This document shows positions 19,706 through 29,125 of a stretch of DNA of 64,000 nt, in pieces. Below the pieces are notes generated by a model. That model was not told where the DNA came from. It saw only the letters and a program-made list of their open reading frames with translations, and made no database searches. The DNA is from Deltaproteobacteria bacterium. Its GTDB lineage: Bacteria > Desulfobacterota > Syntrophobacteria > Syntrophobacterales > Syntrophobacteraceae. The stretch is from contig JAJYDE010000003.1 in the NCBI GenBank assembly GCA_021777755.1, positions 62,001-126,000 of the forward strand, given 5' to 3'. Position 1 is the first letter of the stretch. The number at the start of each line of letters is the position of its first letter. A program made the position numbers and the translations under genes.

Positions 19706-20762
19706 CGTCTTTCATGGCCTCCCCGATCTTTCTCACCTCTTCATCGAGCCGCTTCACAGCTTCTCTCAACCTTGGCAACCGCCTGATTTCCCCGTATGTT
19801 TTAAACCATTCCGCGTAGGGCACCCCTGGATAGCCGCCCATAATGACCTGGTTTGCCTTGACCGAACCATGAATTCCGGCCTTTGCCGCGGCCCTCACCC
19901 CGTCGCCTATTTCGACATGGCCCGCCACACCCACCTGGCCGGCCAGGATGACGTTTTTGCCGAGCTTGGTGCTGCCCGAGATGCCAACCTGAGCCACCAC
20001 AAGGCTGTCTTCGCCAATTACCACATTGTGGGCCACCATGACGAGGTTGTCGATTTTCACGCCGCGCTTTATCCAGGTCTTTCCGAAGGTGGCCCGATCA
20101 ACCGTTGTATTGGCCCCTATTTCGACATCGTCATCGATCTGAACGATACCGATCTGGGGGATTTTGACATGCCCGCCACCTTCGTCTTGGGCATACCCGT
20201 ACCCGTCGGCGCCGATAACCGCTCCGGCGTGGATGATGACACGGTTGCCGATAACGCATCCATCAAGAATAACGGCTCTTGGATGAATCAAACATTGCTC
20301 GCCGATTTGCACCCCGCGACCAACGAAGGCCGAAGCACCGATAGTCGTAGCCCGCCCGATCCGGGAAAGATCTCCTATGTGGGCAAACGCACCCACTGAA
20401 ACCCCCTCTTCCAAAACAACCGATTCACCGGTAAAGGCCGAAGGGTGGAGTCCGCAGGTCTCGACCCGGGCGGGATAAAAGAGCCGCACGGCCTTGGCCA
20501 TGGCCAGATGCACATTGGGAACGATCAGGAGGTCGAATTGGATATCCCGGAATTTGGGTGACACAATCAGGGCCGAAGCCTTGGATTCCAAGAGCAGATG
20601 TTTGTAGCGCGAATCGGCAAAAAAACTCAGTTGTCCGTGAGTAGCGGAATCCAGCGCCCCTACCCCGCTCAAAGTCAAATCCGGGTCACCTTCGACCTGC
20701 GCATCCAGCAGGCGGCCAAGTTCTCCTAGCGAATAAAGACCCTTAGGCTTTTGATTATTCAT
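19683..20762 (-). CDS. lpxD: UDP-3-O-acylglucosamine N-acyltransferase LpxD
   Basis: A 359-residue beta-helix acyltransferase of the lipid A pathway. An N-terminal uridine-binding domain ([15 protein letters not shown]) is followed by hexapeptide repeats; the catalytic His lies in [15 protein letters not shown] 20762 is preferred over an upstream TTG; GAAGGA lies 11 nt before it. An intrinsic terminator sits directly upstream, after ompH, so lpxD and the genes below may depend on read-through or their own promoter. Confidence 0.94.
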   Translation of the reverse strand: MNNQKPKGLYSLGELGRLLDAQVEGDPDLTLSGVGALDSATHGQLSFFADSRYKHLLLESKASALIVSPKFRDIQFDLLIVPNVHLAMAKAVRLFYPARVETCGLHPSAFTGESVVLEEGVSVGAFAHIGDLSRIGRATTIGASAFVGRGVQIGEQCLIHPRAVILDGCVIGNRVIIHAGAVIGADGYGYAQDEGGGHVKIPQIGIVQIDDDVEIGANTTVDRATFGKTWIKRGVKIDNLVMVAHNVVIGEDSLVVAQVGISGSTKLGKNVILAGQVGVAGHVEIGDGVRAAAKAGIHGSVKANQVIMGGYPGVPYAEWFKTYGEIRRLPRLREAVKRLDEEVRKIGEAMKDDDGCCKD

Positions 20763-20783
20763 CCGACTCAAAATCCTTCAGGT

Positions 20784-20812
20784 AAAAAGGCGGGACGTAA
20801 AGTCCCGCCTTT
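20784..20812 (-). terminator. Rho-independent terminator between ompH and lpxD
   Basis: On the minus strand an 11-bp perfect stem (AAAGGCGGGAC / GTCCCGCCTTT, 5-nt loop) is followed by a run of U. It lies inside an otherwise continuous run of same-strand envelope genes, so it probably reduces rather than abolishes transcription into lpxD-fabZ-lpxA. Confidence 0.85.
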
Positions 20813-20845
20813 GACAGAACACAAACTTCAAAGAAGAAGGCAAGA

Positions 20846-21364
20846 TCAGTGCGGCGTACTGTCGAGCTGGGCTATGACCGCCGCGGAAATATCGTCCTTG
20901 GGATCGCCGACGATGAGGGCGCTTCGATCCACAATCAGATCGTAGCCTCCCTTTTTGGCAACGGTGGAGGCAACTTCACGCATTTTTGTAAAAAGCGGCT
21001 GCATTTCCTTCTTTTTGTCTTGCGCCCACTGCGTTTGAGCGCTCTGCATGCTCTGTTGCAATTTCATGTACATCTGGCGCAACTCCGCCTGCTTTCTGGC
21101 TTTGGCCTTTGCATCCATCACGGCCTGTTTCTTTTCGTAACTGCTGCTGGCCTTGGTGAATTCGTCTTGCTGATTTTTAACGTTGCTCATGAGCTGCTGC
21201 TGATCACCTTTAAGCCTGGCACTGATCTGTTTGCCCCACTGCGAAGTCGAAATCACCTTGGACACATCCAGATAGCCGACCTTCTCCCCCATGGCAAACG
21301 CATGAGAGCCGAGGGCAAAAGTCATCGCCAGCAAAACAAGCATACATCCCCAAAACCGATTCAT
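20846..21364 (-). CDS. OmpH/Skp-family periplasmic chaperone
   Basis: A 172-residue protein with a cleavable signal peptide (cut about residue 24, after GSHAFA). The mature part has a short strand (KVGYLDVSKVI), a long Gln/Lys-rich coiled-coil (about 50-130) and a closing strand (GYDLIVDRSALI), the Skp pattern. Skp trimers hold unfolded outer-membrane proteins for BamA, and the gene lies 21 bp after bamA on the same strand. Confidence 0.93.
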   Translation of the reverse strand: MNRFWGCMLVLLAMTFALGSHAFAMGEKVGYLDVSKVISTSQWGKQISARLKGDQQQLMSNVKNQQDEFTKASSSYEKKQAVMDAKAKARKQAELRQMYMKLQQSMQSAQTQWAQDKKKEMQPLFTKMREVASTVAKKGGYDLIVDRSALIVGDPKDDISAAVIAQLDSTPH

Positions 21365-21385
21365 TTTCAGTCTCCTTACGTTTTT

Positions 21386-24046
21386 TTAAAAGAAAGCTCC
21401 GGCAGAAAACTGCCATTCATATTGCGGATCGCCGGGTCTTCTATCCAATACATAACCCATTTCGATTCTAAGCGGTCCGAAGGGCGAATTCCAACGAATT
21501 CCGGGCCCGACGTCCTCTCTGAAATTAGAAGGGTCGATTTGCTGACCAGCCGAAAAAGCATTTCCCCAGTCGAAAAACACCAGGCCGCGCATACCGTAAT
21601 GCTCAAGGAGCGGAAAGAGCAGTTCGGTATTTAGAACCGCGAACTTGTTGCCGCCGACCACAATGTTGTGCGCATCCCTCGGCCCCAGATAGCCGTAATA
21701 CCAGCCGCGCATGGAATCAATTCCCCCGAGGAAGAACCGATCCCAGATCGGAACGTCGGCCGAGCCGTTTTCAAATCCGGTCTCTGCCCGCACATGGCCG
21801 ATAAATTTCCAGAAAAGCGGATAATAGTAGCCTGCGTGATAGTCTTGCTTAAACAGATTGAACTCACTGCCCAAATCCTTGGAGTCGTACTCGAAAGAGA
21901 CGCCCGAAAAGGAGCCTTTCGTAGGCATGAACGGCTTGTCGGTCGTGTTTCTTTCAAAAGCAAGGCCCACCCCGCTTTGAAGCTGCCAGCCCCTGGCCTG
22001 GGCCGCCTTGAAGACCGGATCGACCTCGGCCGCCGAGTCCAGGTAGTAAATGGAGCCGTTTTGCATCACATAATAGGCGCTCATATTGCTGTAGTTTCCA
22101 AGAGGATAGCCGGCGCGCAATTTGAAACCGTAGTTTTGCGAAGCAAAATCCTGGTAGAACAGTACGGAATCATAGATGTCAAAGCCGCCTGAAAACCGCG
22201 TATCGAAAAGCCAGGGTTTGGTATAGCTAAGTTGATAAAACTGCGCACTCTGGGCGACCAGAGCTTGCAGCCCAAGATATTGGCCCGTTCCGTTGAGGTT
22301 TTTCTGCTGAATCTGGCCCATGGCGAAAAGGCCGTCCAAAGTCGAGTAGCCGCCCCCCACACTGATCGTGCCGGTTTGCTTCTCCACCACTTTCACATTG
22401 AGATCCATAACATTTGGCTGCGCCGTTGGCACGGGAACAATCTCGACGGACTTGAAAAAATCGAGCCTCTTTAGCGCCAGCCGGCTGTCCTCGATGTTCT
22501 TTGAACTGAAAGTATCGCCTTCGGCCACCTTCAGTTCGCGCCGTATGACATAGTCACGCGTTTTTACGTTACCCGTGATGAAAACACGGCCTATCTGCAC
22601 GATACCAAGTTTTTTGATATGAAAATCCACAACCACGGAATGTTTGGCATTATCGCGCTTAATCAAAGGCTCAACTTCAACTTTCGCATACCCCTTGTCA
22701 GTATAATACTGCTTAATCAGATTGATATCGTGTCGAATATGTTCTCCGCTGAAATATTCCTTGGCCTTGGTTTCGAGCTTCTTTTTCGCTACATGGTTAA
22801 ATCCGCTGATAATATCACCCGACACAACGGCCGAATCAATCTTGTATCTTGTCCCTTCGTGGACTGGAATTGTTATATGGAAACCATTTTTTTCAAGAGT
22901 TATTTTGGGTGGTCCAACAACGGCATCCATAAAGCCCTTGTCACGATAGTAAGCGTTCAACCTCTCGATATCAGTATCGAGAATATCTCGCTGAAGCGTG
23001 CCTCTCTCGGAAACGTAAGATAACAGACTCCATTTTCTCGTCTGCATTTCGCCAATGAGTTTGTGAGAGGACATCTGTTTATTGCCGATAAACTTTACGG
23101 ATTTTATGTAAACCTTCTTATTTTCAGCGATATCGAAAGTAACAACAGCCTCGTTCGGAGTAATTGGAAAGGTGATTTCGGGGGTAATATCTACGTTATA
23201 ATAGCCCTTCTGTTGATAAAGTTTGCGTATTTTTTGAACATCACTGGCTATGTCGCTACGTTTCAGAACCGCATATTGTTTGGTTGTAATAGCCGCAAGA
23301 ATGTCCTTTTTCTTTACTTTCTTGTTTCCTTTGAAAATCAGTTTATTGATGATCGGATTTTCCTTAACCACAAAGGTAAGGATCTTCCCGGCAGGAGTAT
23401 TATCGACCTCGGCGTCAACCTTTGCAAAATATCCCGTGTCAAAGATTGCCCGAATATCCTTGCTTACCTGGGCGGGATTGTACAACCGCCCCTTCTTGCT
23501 TTTGACCACGGCTTTTATCGCAGCGGCATCGATGCGCACATTCCCCTTGACCTTGATCTGGGCGATCTCTGATTTACCAAGGACATCAACGCTCGTCTGA
23601 TCCAGGATCTGTTCAACCGCGGAAGCAAGATTCTCCACTCCCTGCTGAGCGGCCAAGAGAGTGATCGTTTTCTTGGCCCCCGAGACATCGACCAAGTCGG
23701 CCTGGATGGAGATCGTATCGCCCACCAGGCTGTAGCCGCCGAACATGACGTAGGAGGCGCCAAGTTTTTTCCCGATCGCCCTGGCTTGCGCCTCGGAACT
23801 GACAGGGCCGTGAGCAACCCTTTTGACCCGCGCCTCAGCGATCAGTGCCAAACCCTTTCGAGCGCCAAGCCGGGAGAAAAGCTCATCGAGGGATGTTTGC
23901 GCCTTGACGGCATTTGGTTGACCGTGCATTGCAAAAGGCAAGATGGCGACACTAGCCTGCTCGTTTTGGCTCCACGCAGCAGGAAGGCTCAACACAAGGA
24001 GAATTAATAGACAAAGAGTTATCCCCGACTTTTTCTTACCAACCAT
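21386..24046 (-). CDS. bamA: Outer-membrane assembly factor BamA with extra N-terminal domain
   Basis: An 886-residue Omp85 protein. A signal peptide (to about 27) is followed by an unusual 135-residue domain (about 30-165) resembling TolB-N/CsgG-type domains: VAILPF at its start and SYVMFGGYSLVGD in its second half. About five POTRA repeats follow (about 165-545), then the 16-strand barrel with the VRGF-equivalent DSMRGWYYG and a terminal Phe. BamA folds beta-barrel proteins into the outer membrane. ATG 24046 is chosen because GGCAGGAAATC precedes it. Length exceeds the usual about 800 residues because of the extra domain. Confidence 0.94.
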   Translation of the reverse strand: MVGKKKSGITLCLLILLVLSLPAAWSQNEQASVAILPFAMHGQPNAVKAQTSLDELFSRLGARKGLALIAEARVKRVAHGPVSSEAQARAIGKKLGASYVMFGGYSLVGDTISIQADLVDVSGAKKTITLLAAQQGVENLASAVEQILDQTSVDVLGKSEIAQIKVKGNVRIDAAAIKAVVKSKKGRLYNPAQVSKDIRAIFDTGYFAKVDAEVDNTPAGKILTFVVKENPIINKLIFKGNKKVKKKDILAAITTKQYAVLKRSDIASDVQKIRKLYQQKGYYNVDITPEITFPITPNEAVVTFDIAENKKVYIKSVKFIGNKQMSSHKLIGEMQTRKWSLLSYVSERGTLQRDILDTDIERLNAYYRDKGFMDAVVGPPKITLEKNGFHITIPVHEGTRYKIDSAVVSGDIISGFNHVAKKKLETKAKEYFSGEHIRHDINLIKQYYTDKGYAKVEVEPLIKRDNAKHSVVVDFHIKKLGIVQIGRVFITGNVKTRDYVIRRELKVAEGDTFSSKNIEDSRLALKRLDFFKSVEIVPVPTAQPNVMDLNVKVVEKQTGTISVGGGYSTLDGLFAMGQIQQKNLNGTGQYLGLQALVAQSAQFYQLSYTKPWLFDTRFSGGFDIYDSVLFYQDFASQNYGFKLRAGYPLGNYSNMSAYYVMQNGSIYYLDSAAEVDPVFKAAQARGWQLQSGVGLAFERNTTDKPFMPTKGSFSGVSFEYDSKDLGSEFNLFKQDYHAGYYYPLFWKFIGHVRAETGFENGSADVPIWDRFFLGGIDSMRGWYYGYLGPRDAHNIVVGGNKFAVLNTELLFPLLEHYGMRGLVFFDWGNAFSAGQQIDPSNFREDVGPGIRWNSPFGPLRIEMGYVLDRRPGDPQYEWQFSAGAFF

Positions 24047-24228
24047 GATTTCCTGCCCCTCCCGCAAGTCGCTCCCACCGGCAAATCAATACACAACAGG
24101 CTCGAATCCTCTATTTGCCTCAAGCCAATTTCCTGGCCCCCTCTAATACCATCCTTCGCGACGCAAGCCCAACACAATTTTTCCGGTTCCGACCGGGACT
24201 CGGGGTCCAACAGCTTCGAGGAACCCAA

Positions 24229-24957
24229 TCAAAGGCTGAGGCTAAGAGATTCCGCCGCCCCACCCCGCTCATCTTTGAGGCGAGCGTCCTTGAGTCGCAG
24301 GACCCTGTGCATCATGGAAGCCAGTTCCTGGTTGTGCGTAACGATAACCATGGTGAGCCCATCGGATTCATTGAGGGACACCAGCAACTCATGAAGCGAG
24401 CGCCCGGTTCGGCCGTCCAGGTTGCCGCTCGGTTCATCAGCCAGAAAGAGTCGGGGTTTGAGCAAAAGCGCCCTGGCCACGGCAACCCTTTGCTGCTCGC
24501 CCCCGGAAAGCTCTCCCACCCGGTGTTTCAATCGTTGTGACAAGCCCAGACGGTCGAGAAGCTCGCAAGCCCGCTCCCGGACCTCGGAACCCGCAAGGCC
24601 GGCAATCAATCCGGGCATCATGACATTTTCGACGGCGTTAAATTCGGGCATAAGGCAGTGGAACTGGAAGACAAAACCTATGTTGCGATTCCTGAAGTTG
24701 GCCAGGTCGCGTTCACCACGGCTGAACACATCCGCTCCGCCGTAGAAGACCTTTCCGGAAGTCGGCCTCTCCAGAGTGCCGAGGATATTGAGCAGGGTGG
24801 ATTTTCCAGCCCCCGAACTGCCCACGATGGCGATTCTTTCCCCCTTGCGTATGACAAGGTCGAGGTCCTTGAAAAGCTCTATCGTATTGCTTGCGTTCTC
24901 AAAGACTTTGGTCAGTCCCAGTGTGTGGACTTCTATGCTTTGCTTTAAATCATTCAT
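24229..24957 (-). CDS. lolD: Lipoprotein-releasing ABC transporter ATPase LolD
   Basis: A 242-residue ABC ATPase: Walker A GSSGAGKST near 50, Q-loop VFQFHCLMPEFNAVEN, signature LSGGEQQRVAVARAL and Walker B LFLADEPSGNLD. LolD drives release of lipoproteins from the inner membrane to LolA. It overlaps the lolC/E gene by 8 bp. The last residues (after about 230) are variable. MacB/FtsE-type ATPases are similar, but the LolC neighbour settles the role. Confidence 0.93.
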   Translation of the reverse strand: MNDLKQSIEVHTLGLTKVFENASNTIELFKDLDLVIRKGERIAIVGSSGAGKSTLLNILGTLERPTSGKVFYGGADVFSRGERDLANFRNRNIGFVFQFHCLMPEFNAVENVMMPGLIAGLAGSEVRERACELLDRLGLSQRLKHRVGELSGGEQQRVAVARALLLKPRLFLADEPSGNLDGRTGRSLHELLVSLNESDGLTMVIVTHNQELASMMHRVLRLKDARLKDERGGAAESLSLSL

Positions 24958-26185
24958 ACTTCAGGGCTTCCGCGGGATCGAGTCCGGCAGCCTTGCGCGA
25001 CGGGTAAAGAGTCGCCAGAAGGCTTATACAAATTGCCGAAAGAGCGATTATCACCAAATCGGAGGCTTCCATTTTCACCGGAAGTTTGGCGATGTGATAG
25101 ACGCTGTCGGGCAAATCGATGAATTTATAATGCTTTAGCAGGGCGCACAAGGTGCTTCCGCCGAAAAGTCCGAGAAGCGTACCGCTGGTTCCGATGAGAA
25201 AGCCTTCCAGGACGAAAATTTTCCTTATGCTGGTCGTGGTCGCGCCCATGGCTTTGAGGATCGCTATGTCGCGGCCCTTCTCCATGACCAGCATCGTAAG
25301 GGAGCTGACGATGTTAAATGAGGCCACAAGGATTATGAGGGTGAGAATGACGAACATGACGGTTTTTTCCAGCTTGAGGGCGGCGAAGAAATTGCCGTTC
25401 ATCTTTATCCAGTCGGTGACATAGAAGGGGTAGCCAAGGGATTTTTTCAAAGCCTTGGCAATAGCGCCGGCCCGGTAGATATTATGGACCCTTACCTCCA
25501 GCCCGGTCACACTGTGGCCGATTCCCAGAAACTGCTGGGCAACCGGCAGATCGACATAAGCAAGAGTGGAGTCGTAATCGTACATCCCCGAGCGCACCAA
25601 GCCGACGACCTGGAAAAGCTCGCTTCTGGGAGCCTGGCCGATGGGTGTGAGTCTGCCGGTGGGCGAGATGATGGTAAGATAGCTCCCGACGCTCACCCCC
25701 AGACTGTTGGCCAATTCACTGCCCAGAATGATTCCCGGATAGGCCGCCTCCCCCTTGCCCGCAGACTGAGCGAGATCGGCTAGCTTTCCCGCAATGAGAT
25801 TCTGCTGGATTCTGATGACTTTCGAGGCCGAAAGCGGGTCGATTCCGTAAAGGATGGCCCCCGAACTCCTGTTTGCAGACATCATCACCGGCGCGTAAAT
25901 ATAGGGTGTTGCCCCCACCACCCCCGGGCTCCTGTCGACCTTGCCAATCGCTTCCTTGTACCCCGATATCGGCCCGGCATAGCTGGTGATGTTCACATGG
26001 GCCGTTACTCCGAGGATGCGGTTTCGAAGATCGGACTGAAATCCGTTCATAACCGCCAAAACTACTATAAGAGCCGTAACCCCCACGCCCACTCCGGCAA
26101 TGGAGATAAGAGAGATCAAAGACACGAAAGTCTGTCTTCGCTTGGCCAGCAGGTATCGAATGCTTATGAAAAACTCAAAACCCAT
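24950..26185 (-). CDS. lolC: Lipoprotein-releasing transporter permease LolC/E
   Basis: A 411-residue permease with one N-terminal TM helix, a large periplasmic MacB-like domain (about 45-270) and three C-terminal helices. The N-terminal FISIRYLLAKRRQTFVSLIS and SIAGVGVGV are LolC/E signatures. Only one permease gene is present, so it probably works as a homodimer (LolF-like) with LolD. lysS lies 8 bp upstream on the same strand. Confidence 0.93.
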   Translation of the reverse strand: MGFEFFISIRYLLAKRRQTFVSLISLISIAGVGVGVTALIVVLAVMNGFQSDLRNRILGVTAHVNITSYAGPISGYKEAIGKVDRSPGVVGATPYIYAPVMMSANRSSGAILYGIDPLSASKVIRIQQNLIAGKLADLAQSAGKGEAAYPGIILGSELANSLGVSVGSYLTIISPTGRLTPIGQAPRSELFQVVGLVRSGMYDYDSTLAYVDLPVAQQFLGIGHSVTGLEVRVHNIYRAGAIAKALKKSLGYPFYVTDWIKMNGNFFAALKLEKTVMFVILTLIILVASFNIVSSLTMLVMEKGRDIAILKAMGATTTSIRKIFVLEGFLIGTSGTLLGLFGGSTLCALLKHYKFIDLPDSVYHIAKLPVKMEASDLVIIALSAICISLLATLYPSRKAAGLDPAEALKYE

Positions 26186-26193
26186 GAGCGTTC

Positions 26194-27687
26194 TTACAGG
26201 CCCTTCTTTTCAGGTCTCATGTGAGGGAAAAGGATCACATCCCTTATGGAAGGCGAGTCCGTGAAAAGCATGACCAGCCGGTCGATTCCTATGCCCTCGC
26301 CGGCAGCCGGGGGCATTCCGTACTCCAGCGCCCGGATATAGTCCTCATCCATCTGATGGGCTTCCTCGTCTCCGGCCTCGAAGGCCGCGATCTGCCGCTC
26401 GAACCTCTCGCGCTGGTCCCTTGGATCGTTTAGCTCGGAGAAGGCATTGGCCATTTCACGGCCGGCGATAAAGAGTTCGAAGCGGTCCACGAATCCGGGT
26501 GCCCCTTGGGTTTTTCGGGAAAGAGGCGAAACCTCGAGCGGATATTGATAGATGAAAGTCGGCTGCACAAGTCTTGGCTCGACCACCAGGTCGAATATTT
26601 TGGTCAGAAGCTTCCCGTGGCCTTCGAATCGCTCGATCCCTATGCCCAAAGACCTGGCATAACTGACGGCCCCCTCCAGGCTCTCCACCGCCTCCCGCGG
26701 TACATTTCCGATCGCGGTGAGAGATTCGAGGAAGGTGTGGCGCGCCCAGGGCGCTCTTAGCTCGATCACGTCACCCTGGTATTCGAGGCTCGTTTTGCCT
26801 TCGTTTACCTCCCCGCACAAAAGGGCGAAAAGCTCTTCGGTAAGCCCCATGAGGTCTTCGTATGTGGCGTAGGCCTGATAGAATTCGACCATCGTGAATT
26901 CGGGGTTGTGCTGCGTGGAGACACCCTCGTTGCGAAAATTACGGTTCAGTTCGAACACCCGCTCGAAGCCACCCACGAGAAGTCTTTTCAGATACAACTC
27001 CGGGGCGATTCGCAGATAAAGATCCATGTCCAGGGCATTGTGATGGGTCTTGAAGGGCTTGGCCGCGGCCCCTCCCGCAATGGCGTGCATCATGGGAGTC
27101 TCGACTTCGAGAAAATCCCGTTCGGCAAAAAACCGCCGCATAGTAGAAATTATCCGGGCCCTTTTTCGGAAGGTTTCCCTTACCTGCTCGTTTACCATCA
27201 GGTCCACGTACCGCTGCCGGTAGCGCAGTTCGATGTCTTTTAGACCGTGGAATTTTTCAGGAAGCGGCCGCAGGTTTTTGGTGAGCAGAACAAGTTCTTT
27301 TACCAGCAAGGTCAGCTCATCGGTTTTGGTTCGAAAAAGCCTCCCGCCAACACGGATGATGTCCCCGATATCCAAACGCCTGGCCAAAGCGTAGCTCTGT
27401 TCGCCGATTTGATTTTTCTGCACGTAGACCTGGATTTTTGAATCCGAATCACAGATATGCATAAAGATGGATTTGCCGAAAGATCTCACCGAAAGCACCC
27501 GGCCGGCAACCACAAAGGCGGTTTCGTCCGCCTCGAGTTCCTCCGCACTCTTGCCTCCGGCTTTTGCAATCAGCCCCTTTATCTTGTCGGGCGCCCCATA
27601 ACCGTTCGGATAGAGCGCCACGTCTTGCCGTTCCAACTCGGCGGCTTTTTCGAGCCGCTCCCGCACAACGATATTTAAATCTTCCAT
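26194..27687 (-). CDS. lysS: Lysyl-tRNA synthetase (class II)
   Basis: A 497-residue class II synthetase with an N-terminal OB-fold anticodon domain (about 55-150). Motif 1 (FLEVETPMMH), motif 2 (FRNEGVSTQHNPEFTMVEFY) and motif 3 (GEGIGIDRLVMLFT) are all visible. It attaches lysine to tRNA-Lys. It heads the envelope run on the minus strand and ends 8 bp before lolC, an arrangement common in this bacterial group. Confidence 0.97.
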   Translation of the reverse strand: MEDLNIVVRERLEKAAELERQDVALYPNGYGAPDKIKGLIAKAGGKSAEELEADETAFVVAGRVLSVRSFGKSIFMHICDSDSKIQVYVQKNQIGEQSYALARRLDIGDIIRVGGRLFRTKTDELTLLVKELVLLTKNLRPLPEKFHGLKDIELRYRQRYVDLMVNEQVRETFRKRARIISTMRRFFAERDFLEVETPMMHAIAGGAAAKPFKTHHNALDMDLYLRIAPELYLKRLLVGGFERVFELNRNFRNEGVSTQHNPEFTMVEFYQAYATYEDLMGLTEELFALLCGEVNEGKTSLEYQGDVIELRAPWARHTFLESLTAIGNVPREAVESLEGAVSYARSLGIGIERFEGHGKLLTKIFDLVVEPRLVQPTFIYQYPLEVSPLSRKTQGAPGFVDRFELFIAGREMANAFSELNDPRDQRERFERQIAAFEAGDEEAHQMDEDYIRALEYGMPPAAGEGIGIDRLVMLFTDSPSIRDVILFPHMRPEKKGL

Positions 27688-28022
27688 AATGGCTCAAACC
27701 CTGAAAAGAGGCGTCGCGCCCCCGTTGCTGTCTAAATCCAATTTAAGTCCGCAGACCACCACAAATATGAAACGTTAGATGATTTGAATTGCCGCGTCAA
27801 GAACCTTATCTTTTTTTGCCTTGGCCGCTCCACCCGGTCCGCGGTGCCCGCGCATTCCGCCCACCCTTGCAATCATGCGAAACGGAGCCGGTCTCGGCCC
27901 CCCGTTCGGGCAAGCCGACAACTCCCCCACCCCGACCATTTTTCTTTTCGGAACAAGCCTGTCATGGCGCTCTTCCGCAAGCCTCGCCCCCCCGGAGCCG
28001 GCATTCTTGAAGGCTCAGAATT
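27688..28022 (-). promoter_or_regulatory. Upstream region of lysS with weak sigma-70-type promoter
   Basis: No gene is seen in these 335 bp. On the minus strand TTGACG (27800-27795) and TAACGT (27777-27772) are 17 bp apart, about 85 bp before the lysS start. The -35 is good and the -10 poor, so this is a tentative promoter for the lysS-lol-bam run. The rest is C-rich sequence without clear signals. Confidence 0.33.
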
Positions 28023-28202
28023 TCAGGAGCCCCCCGGACCTTTCCCCGCTCCTTTTCCCCTTCCGCTGCGGATCATCTTCGAAACCGTGAAAGCCACGAT
28101 CAGAAGCCCCAAAATAATAAGAACCCAGTCGCTTTTAAAAACCCCATATAAAAAAATGACAATTCCGCCAACCAAACTCAGCCACTGCATCCACGGTTCC
28201 AT
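28023..28202 (-). CDS. Small two-helix membrane protein (59 aa)
   Basis: A 59-residue protein starting MEPWMQWLSLVGGIVIFLYG. Two hydrophobic helices (about 7-23 and 27-43) with a short turn are followed by a basic, glycine-rich tail (SGRGKGAGKGPGGS). GGGAGG lies 7 nt before ATG 28202, strongly supporting this start rather than longer in-frame ones. It would sit in the inner membrane with a positively charged tail. I recognise no family. Confidence 0.6.
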   Translation of the reverse strand: MEPWMQWLSLVGGIVIFLYGVFKSDWVLIILGLLIVAFTVSKMIRSGRGKGAGKGPGGS

Positions 28203-28691
28203 GATTTTGCCTCCCGCTACACATTTCCAAAAATCCCCGCCCCGGCCTCCCCCATCAACTTCGTAATCCGGAACAAAGAAGCTCCGGGCGCACACGATGA
28301 GACCGCTCGAATCAGGCCAGCTTTACGTTTCCTAGCGAGTTTTCGCGCAAAAGGCAAAACAAAAGAATTTTCCAAGCAGGCTTGGAGGGAAAAAATCGCT
28401 TTTCATTGTCCACGCCTGTTTGCCTGGAGGCAAGCGGGGAAAACGGGGGCCATCGGTATCGAACCGGGGAAGATTCTTAATGGATCGAACATTGATGAAG
28501 CTCAATCGGAGAACTGAGACGGCCTCTTTTTCCGCCCCGGGTCACAAGCGCACCGAATCGAATTTGCCCGATGCCCGGAAGACCGCTTTATGGAGCGATA
28601 AAAAAACTTGGATCGGCCTATGGGCAACGAGCAGTGAGAAAAAGGAGGCCAAGAGGGCAAACGCGAAAAATCCAGTCCTGCGGCCTGCAAT
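28203..28691. other. Non-coding stretch with two short inverted repeats
   Basis: No convincing gene is seen in this 489-bp stretch; a plus-strand open frame starting at 28420 has low-complexity composition and no ribosome-binding site. Two perfect small inverted repeats occur: CCAAGC-AG-GCTTGG (28372-28385) and TTGCCT-GG-AGGCAA (28420-28433). They lie between two minus-strand genes and have no T-run. Confidence 0.4.
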
Positions 28692-29063
28692 CTACAATGT
28701 TTGCGTGAATGACTCGGGCGTTACCACCAGAGTCGCCCGCAACCATTCGAATTTGGATTTGAGCAAGTCGAAGTCCGGCCCGGAGGTTACGAATGCGGCC
28801 TTGCCCTTGATCAGAAAACCCGTACCCGCACCACGCAGGCCCTGCACTTTGCTGCTCCCCAGAGTGATCAGCACTTCGGGGTTGAAGGCGACATTGGCCT
28901 GCGTGCGGTGCATGTAACCGGCCGGAATCAGCAGTCGCTCATCGTCGGCAATACGGACGTAACTGTTCCAGGTATTGACCAGGTGGGGCCCATCGGCCCC
29001 CAAGGTGGCGATTGCAACTATGCCGTCTTTTTTGAGTATTTCCTTTACTATTTCGGGTATCAT
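28692..29063 (-). CDS. Pyridoxamine-5'-phosphate-oxidase-like flavin-binding protein
   Basis: A 123-residue split-barrel protein. Conserved features are an N-terminal helix (IVKEILKKDGIVAIATLG), a strand pair with HLVNTWNSYVRI, and ALITLGS-type strands after a Tyr/His segment, consistent with an FMN- or heme-binding PNPOx fold. ATG 29063 has AAAGGAG 9 nt upstream. It is divergent from a MocR regulator (62 bp between starts), which suggests MocR controls it. The substrate is not evident; a true PdxH would be about 210 residues. Confidence 0.77.
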   Translation of the reverse strand: MIPEIVKEILKKDGIVAIATLGADGPHLVNTWNSYVRIADDERLLIPAGYMHRTQANVAFNPEVLITLGSSKVQGLRGAGTGFLIKGKAAFVTSGPDFDLLKSKFEWLRATLVVTPESFTQTL

Positions 29064-29125
29064 CGGTTGGTTCTCCTTTAAGATGGTTGTGGTTGTAAGT
29101 CCATGGGCCGGCATTGAGAGTTCCT
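29064..29125. promoter_or_regulatory. Divergent control region of the PNPOx-like and MocR genes
   Basis: A 62-bp region between the two start codons holds a tandem repeat GGTTGT-GGTTGT (29085-29096) and a further GGTTGGTT (29065-29072). MocR regulators often bind direct repeats in such divergent regions, so these are candidate operators. No clear -35/-10 pair is visible. Confidence 0.4.

Noticed and set aside
24095-24125. GGCTCGAATCC, like a tRNA T-arm, between lolD and bamA
   Set aside because: No acceptor stem, anticodon arm or CCA-proximal pairing could be built around it.
28420-28917. 165-codon plus-strand frame in the gap before the PNPOx-like gene
   Set aside because: Its second half is antisense to the PNPOx-like gene and the first half lacks a ribosome-binding site and any motif.
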